Shown here: positions 60,045-64,000 of the stretch, one piece after another
Layout: each line of letters begins with the position of its first letter
How positions within the stretch are numbered: position 1 is the stretch's first letter
From: Streptomyces sp. SCUT-3
Lineage (GTDB): Bacteria > Actinomycetota > Actinomycetes > Streptomycetales > Streptomycetaceae
Direction of reading: 5' to 3'
Assembly: GCF_014083985.1 (NCBI RefSeq)
Contig: NZ_CP046907.1
Span: 2,584,001 to 2,648,000, forward strand
Length of the DNA stretch: 64,000 nt
Translations under genes and position numbers: made by a program
The notes under the pieces: generated by a model
Databases searched by the model: none
What the model was told of the DNA's origin: nothing
The model's input: only the letters and a program-made list of their open reading frames with translations

Positions 60045-61574
60045 TCAGTCCCGTTTGCAGACCCGGTCGAGGAGGTTGGCCGTGGCCCGCTGGATCCGGG
60101 CGTCGGTGTGGCCGGGGCGGTCCAGCGCCGGGGACCAGGCGAAGGTCCCCGCGGCGAAGACCCAGGCGCCGCTGGGCGCCCGGTACAGGGAGGTCTCCTG
60201 GTGGCGTCGGGCCCCGGCGGCGTCGCGGTAGGGCGAGTGGGCGAGCAGGATCCGCTCGGTGCTCTCGGGCAGGGGGACGCGGGGGAAGTAACGGTCCGCC
60301 TCGCCGGCGACCAGCCGCTCGATCCGGTCCCCCTCCTTCGCGCCGGTGGCCTCCCACAGCCAGTGGGAGGCGTTGCGGACGACCAGGGGATGGGGTTCGG
60401 GGACGCGGCCGGCGTACTGGATGCCCAGCAGCAGCTGCTCGGGGCGGCCCGTTTCGCGCCACAGCGAACGGCGCCGGCGGCTCCCGGCGGGACGCTTGCG
60501 GCAGCTGATCAGCCGGTCCGGGTCGCCGGCGGGCGAGGGAGCCGTCTCCACCTGCCAGTACATGGTGTTCGCCGACAGGAAGACCAGCGAGGTGCCGCCG
60601 TCGCGGGCCCTCTCGGCCGCGGCGCGCATCGGCGCCGACCAGTACTCGTCGTGGCCGGGGAAGACCAGGCCGAGGTGGCGGGAGGGGTCGACGCGGCCGG
60701 CGTGCAGGTCGCGGGCGTCGGCGTAGGCGAGGTCGTAGCCGTGGCGTTCGGCCCAGCGGACGAAGTCGTAGGCGTGCCCGACGTGCAGCGGAAGGCCCGC
60801 GCCCGCGTAGGGGCGGTCGAAGGAGACGGTGGTCGCGGCGTCCTCCTCGCCGAGGAGGCGGCCCTCGTCGTCCCAGGCGTGGTAGAGGCTGGCGCCGGTC
60901 CGGCCGTCCTCCGGATAGAGGTTGTACGCCTGCCAGGTGATGTCCGGCAGGAGCAGCAGCAGGTCCGCGGGGCGGTCGTCGCGGACGGTGAAGGGCACGT
61001 GGCTGCGGTGGCCGTCGGCCGTGGTGAGCACGGCGACGTGGGCGCCCGGCGCCCAGTGCGCGGGAACCTGGAGGCGCCAGGACTGCCACCAGTGGTGGCA
61101 GGAGACGGTGCGGCCGGCCACCAGCGGCGGCGGCTGGACGATCCCGGACAGCCGGGGGCTGGAGGAGATCAGACGGGCGCCGTCACCGCCGTAGTGCCCG
61201 ATGCGGTAGACGTCGACGCTGAACTGCTGGGGCGGGTTGACGGTGATCCGGAAGTCGACCGAGCCGCCGGGGGTGACCGAGCCCGAGGAGGCGAAGCCCT
61301 TGATCTGGCCGTCGACGTCGTTCGCGGTGCGCGGCCCCGGGCTGCGGCGGGGCCGGACCACCCGGGTGCCGGCCCCGGCGCCGCCGGGGGCGTCCGCGCC
61401 GCCCGGCTCCCGCCCGGTCTGCGGGTGTTCGACGTACCAGGGCATGACCCGGCCCTCGTCGTCGACGTAGTTGGCGTCGTCCCGGAGCCAGGGCAGCGGG
61501 CCCTGGCCGAAGGGATCCGTCGCACCGTGCGCCAGCGCACCCGACTGCCAGCGCCGGATCTGCCCCGTCCTCAC
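60045..61574 (-). CDS. N,N-dimethylformamidase beta-subunit-like domain protein
   Basis: This is a 509-residue protein from GTG 61574 (AGGGGGCAGGG region upstream). It matches the large-subunit-like domain of N,N-dimethylformamidase: DVDGQIKGFASSGSVTPGGSVDFRITVNPPQQFSVDVYRIGHYGGDGAR near the N-terminus, then WQAYNLYPEDGRTGASLY, then GHAYDFVRWAERHGYDLAYADARDLH and GLVFPGHDEYWSAPMRAA. There is no small-subunit gene beside it, so amide hydrolysis is not assured. No signal peptide is evident. It lies between purC and the degenerate M48-like membrane protein gene, as in other Streptomyces. Its function is unknown. Confidence 0.87.
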   Translation of the reverse strand: MRTGQIRRWQSGALAHGATDPFGQGPLPWLRDDANYVDDEGRVMPWYVEHPQTGREPGGADAPGGAGAGTRVVRPRRSPGPRTANDVDGQIKGFASSGSVTPGGSVDFRITVNPPQQFSVDVYRIGHYGGDGARLISSSPRLSGIVQPPPLVAGRTVSCHHWWQSWRLQVPAHWAPGAHVAVLTTADGHRSHVPFTVRDDRPADLLLLLPDITWQAYNLYPEDGRTGASLYHAWDDEGRLLGEEDAATTVSFDRPYAGAGLPLHVGHAYDFVRWAERHGYDLAYADARDLHAGRVDPSRHLGLVFPGHDEYWSAPMRAAAERARDGGTSLVFLSANTMYWQVETAPSPAGDPDRLISCRKRPAGSRRRRSLWRETGRPEQLLLGIQYAGRVPEPHPLVVRNASHWLWEATGAKEGDRIERLVAGEADRYFPRVPLPESTERILLAHSPYRDAAGARRHQETSLYRAPSGAWVFAAGTFAWSPALDRPGHTDARIQRATANLLDRVCKRD

Positions 61575-61784
61575 TCGTTCCCTGCCCCCTCTCGCCCCGG
61601 GCGCCGCCGCGGCCGCCGTCCGGCGGCGGCCCGGCGGGCCGTCGCCCTCCCAGCACATCACACCGAGCGACGGGGGCGTTACTTTTCGCACGGATCCGGA
61701 GGAGATGCGACCGAGGACAGGGACAGGGACAGAGGCGGGGCGGGGCGGCAGAGGCCGAGGTGGCAGAGGCGGCCGGGACGGCCG

Positions 61785-63533
61785 TCAGGCCAGGCGGACG
61801 GGTTTCTCCATGCGGACCCCGACCGCGTTGAGCCAGGCCCGCAGCGGGGCCGCGTCGCCGTTCTCCACCAGGCGGGCGACGGGCCAGGCCAGGTCCCCCC
61901 GGCGGACCCCGGCGACGAGGAGCGCCGGCCCGTCCAGCCAGTCCAGGCCCGGGACCGCGCCCGCGGTGTCCACCGCGGCGCAGCAGACCATGGCGGTCAC
62001 GTGGTCGGCCAGCAGGTCGCGCCCGGTGCGGGGCGGCACCAGCTGGAGGACCGGGACGAAGGCGTCGGGCTGCCCGGTGCGGACGGGGAGCCCGTCGGGG
62101 CCGGGCACCGGGCCGGGGGCCGGCCGGTGCGCCTCGGCCTCCTCCCGGGCGGCGTGCTCGGCCAGCCGGGCGGCCAGCTCCTCGCTGCCGCCGGAGGACA
62201 GCCGGTCGAGGACGCGCGCCAGGGTGGCGCCGGTGTCCTCGGCCCGCAGGACCGGGGTGCACTCGTCCAGGACGCGGTGCAGCCGGGCCGCGTCGGTGCG
62301 CCAGATCCGGTCCACCACCTCCTCGGGGTAGGCGTCCCACTCCACGGGCGACCAGTGCGGTCCGGGGGCGGCGGGGCCGCCGTGGAACAGCCGGGCGGCC
62401 AGCAGGGAGACGGCGGCGTCGACGGTCCCGGGCTCCTCCAGCATGTCGCAGGCGGGGCGCTCCCCCAGGCGGCTCTCGAACCCCTCGGCCAGCCGGTCGC
62501 GCCGCGACAGTTCGGTCAGCGCGGCCACGACCCCGGAGTCCAGGCGGGCGGGCCAGCGGCCCATCCGCCAGGCGGGCAGGGCGACGCGGGTCAGCAGCCG
62601 GTCCCAGCCGGCGTAGGCGAGGCCGACCTGCTCCTGGGCGACGATCCTCAGGCCGTAGTCGACCGACTGGGCCCGCTCGGAGGCGGCGGCGGCCACCGCC
62701 CGCTCCATCTCCGCGGCGTGCTCGCGGCAGCTGCGCAGCAGCAGGCGGGACACCGTGCCGAGGAGGCCGAGCGCGGGACGGCGCAGGAGGGACGCCAGCC
62801 GGGCTCCGGCGCCGGGTCCGGGCTCCTGCCGCAGTCCCTGGTCCGCCGTGGCGACGGCGGCGTCGAGACCGCGCAGGAACCGGCGCGCGGCGGCGATGTC
62901 GGGATCGGCGGAGGCCGCCGTGCCGGCCACGACCGGGGCGAGCAGGGCGCGCAGCTCGGCGACCCGCATCCACCACAGGAACGGCGAGCCGATCACCAGG
63001 GCGGGTGCGTCCGCGCCCGTTCCCCGGCCGGCGGGGCGGGTGCCGTGCCGGCCGGCCCCGCCGCGGGGTCCGGCCGGAGGGGCGGCCGTGCGCAGGCGGG
63101 ACGGGAGGGCCGTTCCGCGGCGCGGCCGCCGCAGCCGGCCGTTCCCGTCCGGGCGGTCCTCCAGCCAGCTGTCGCAGTCCGGGGTCAGGGCGATCGTGGA
63201 GGGGGCCGGGACGCCGAGCCGGTCGGCGAGGTCGCGCACCATCCGGTGGAACTCGGGCGCCTCGGACGGGGGCACCTCCACCACGGGGCTCCGGGCCGGG
63301 CGGGCCCGGGCCAGCACGGCCGCCGTGGCGCCCGCGGCCAGCAGGGCCAGGAGGGCGACGGCGGTGACCGTCCAGCGCACCGCGTCCCAGGCCGTGCCGT
63401 CCGCACCGCCGGCGAAGAGGAGGACCGCCGCCGCGGCGGGGAGCAGGGCGACGGCGAGGGCCGCGCCCCGGATGCGCAGCACGGCGAGGGCGCGCGTTCG
63501 CGCTGCCTGCGCACCGGTCGTGATCACGGTCAT
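61785..63533 (-). CDS. Membrane protein with degenerate M48-peptidase-like domain
   Basis: This is a 582-residue protein from ATG 63533. Two membrane segments lie at residues about 22-43 and 55-75. Residues about 85-210 follow the M48/HtpX layout: APEFHRMVRDLADRLGVPAPSTIAL, then a variable Arg/Pro/Gly loop, then ALVIGSPFLWWMRVAELRALL. Where M48 enzymes have the zinc motif HExxH right after EL-A-LA, this protein reads PVVAG (200-204), so both His and the Glu are gone. The remaining 370 residues are helical. It is therefore likely a pseudoenzyme. It lies next to purD. Its function is unknown. Confidence 0.72.
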   Translation of the reverse strand: MTVITTGAQAARTRALAVLRIRGAALAVALLPAAAAVLLFAGGADGTAWDAVRWTVTAVALLALLAAGATAAVLARARPARSPVVEVPPSEAPEFHRMVRDLADRLGVPAPSTIALTPDCDSWLEDRPDGNGRLRRPRRGTALPSRLRTAAPPAGPRGGAGRHGTRPAGRGTGADAPALVIGSPFLWWMRVAELRALLAPVVAGTAASADPDIAAARRFLRGLDAAVATADQGLRQEPGPGAGARLASLLRRPALGLLGTVSRLLLRSCREHAAEMERAVAAAASERAQSVDYGLRIVAQEQVGLAYAGWDRLLTRVALPAWRMGRWPARLDSGVVAALTELSRRDRLAEGFESRLGERPACDMLEEPGTVDAAVSLLAARLFHGGPAAPGPHWSPVEWDAYPEEVVDRIWRTDAARLHRVLDECTPVLRAEDTGATLARVLDRLSSGGSEELAARLAEHAAREEAEAHRPAPGPVPGPDGLPVRTGQPDAFVPVLQLVPPRTGRDLLADHVTAMVCCAAVDTAGAVPGLDWLDGPALLVAGVRRGDLAWPVARLVENGDAAPLRAWLNAVGVRMEKPVRLA

Positions 63534-63836
63534 GGTCCTCAGCTCACCCCCTGCCTGACGAAAGCGGACGCGCGGCTGCACCGTCCTTCCCACCCCACTG
63601 TGGCACCGGTCCGGGGCACTGCAATGTCCGTACCGCCGGTTGTCGTAGCCAGCATGCCGGGAACCCTAGTTGGGGTGCCGCGCCGCGTCAGCCGTATGGG
63701 GAAGCCGTCACCCGACGGAGTGGGCCATGGCCAAAGGCCGCCCTTGCGCGGGCCTGCACGGGCGCACACGACACCCGAACGAGGGGCGCGGGCGGGGGCG
63801 CGGACGGGACCGTGGCGCGCCGGGTCCGGACGCACC
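63534..63836. other. Intergenic region beside purD
   Basis: No credible gene is seen. The region holds the promoter of the M48-like gene on the minus strand. A frame of 98 residues exists but has no family or bias. Confidence 0.45.
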
Positions 63837-63866
63837 GCGCCCCCTCGGCCGGGGCCGAGGGGGCGC
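63837..63866 (-). terminator. Terminator of purD
   Basis: A perfect 13-bp stem (63837-63849 with 63854-63866, loop CGGG) about 35 bases past the purD stop on the minus strand. Confidence 0.82.
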
Positions 63867-63901
63867 TGCGGGTCCGGGGGGGCGCTGCGGGCCCGGGGGG
63901 C

Positions 63902-64000
63902 TCAGCCCTTTTCCGCCGCGGCCTGTTCCGCCGCGGCCCGGGCGATGTCGGTGCGGTGGTGCGAGCCCTCCAGCCGGACCCGGGCGACGGCCCGGTACGC
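63902..64000 (-). CDS. purD: Phosphoribosylamine-glycine ligase, C-terminal end only
   Basis: Only the last 32 codons are in the window. Reading the minus strand gives AYRAVARVRLEGSHHRTDIAR and an Ala/Glu tail ending in KG. GSHHRTDIA is the C-terminal signature of PurD (GAR synthetase). The rest lies beyond the right edge. It completes the set of purine genes on the minus strand. Confidence 0.9.
   Translation of the reverse strand, partial: AYRAVARVRLEGSHHRTDIARAAAEQAAAEKG

Overview
The window is very GC-rich actinobacterial DNA and is almost certainly from a Streptomyces chromosome. The evidence is strong G/C bias at third codon positions, many GTG starts, bldC, a valine-type amino-acid dehydrogenase, an Lsr2-like protein, a WhiJ-type XRE/DUF397/ATPase set, CCA-encoding tRNA genes, and a purine cluster (purD to purM) in the order I remember around SCO4068-SCO4092 of S. 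coelicolor. That synteny is recollection and was not searched.

Left part (1-30 kb), mostly accessory or variable. It opens with a WhiJ-like set: an ATP-binding protein divergent from an XRE/DUF5753 regulator that overlaps a DUF397 gene. Next come a Nudix hydrolase, a DUF4232 lipoprotein, a double GNAT protein, an XRE-TPR regulator, and a recombinase-like protein coupled to a second ATP-binding protein. An AT-richer island (about 6.9-9.1 kb) holds a three-gene cassette whose middle gene looks like a type VII (ESX/WXG100-like) secretion substrate and carries a rare TTA codon. It is followed by a YnfA membrane protein divergent from a MerR regulator fused to two DNA sliding-clamp domains. Then come a PepSY lipoprotein, an acidic secreted protein, an M23 endopeptidase under a clear c-di-AMP (ydaO) riboswitch, an MFS transporter, a SpoIIE-type phosphatase, a DUF2786 protein, a secreted heptad-repeat protein, a MalT-like LuxR regulator, a STAS protein with an unusual phospho-site, a SnoaL-like protein, a berberine-bridge-type FAD oxidase, a GT-C-type membrane protein, and HxlR divergent from RidA.

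Right part (30-64 kb), conserved core. Here lie tRNA-Lys, a DEAD-box helicase with a repetitive Arg/Asp/Gly tail, a FluC fluoride channel pair, a zincin-type metallopeptidase, a metallophosphoesterase, a tRNA-Glu/Asp/Phe cluster, HrpA flanked by two identical tRNA-Asp genes, bldC, and vdh. The purine genes purM, purF, purL-purQ-purS (overlapping), purC and purD all run on the minus strand. lsrL, three tRNA-Gly genes and an ABC-transporter/two-component module on the plus strand interrupt them. purD runs off the right edge.

The strongest leads are the MerR-clamp fusion with a plausible internal start, the T7SS-like island, the degenerate M48-like membrane protein between purC and purD, the catalytically dead recombinase-like protein coupled to an ATPase, and several unexplained palindromes and tandem repeats. 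Everything was read by eye. Domain names are pattern recognition, not database results.
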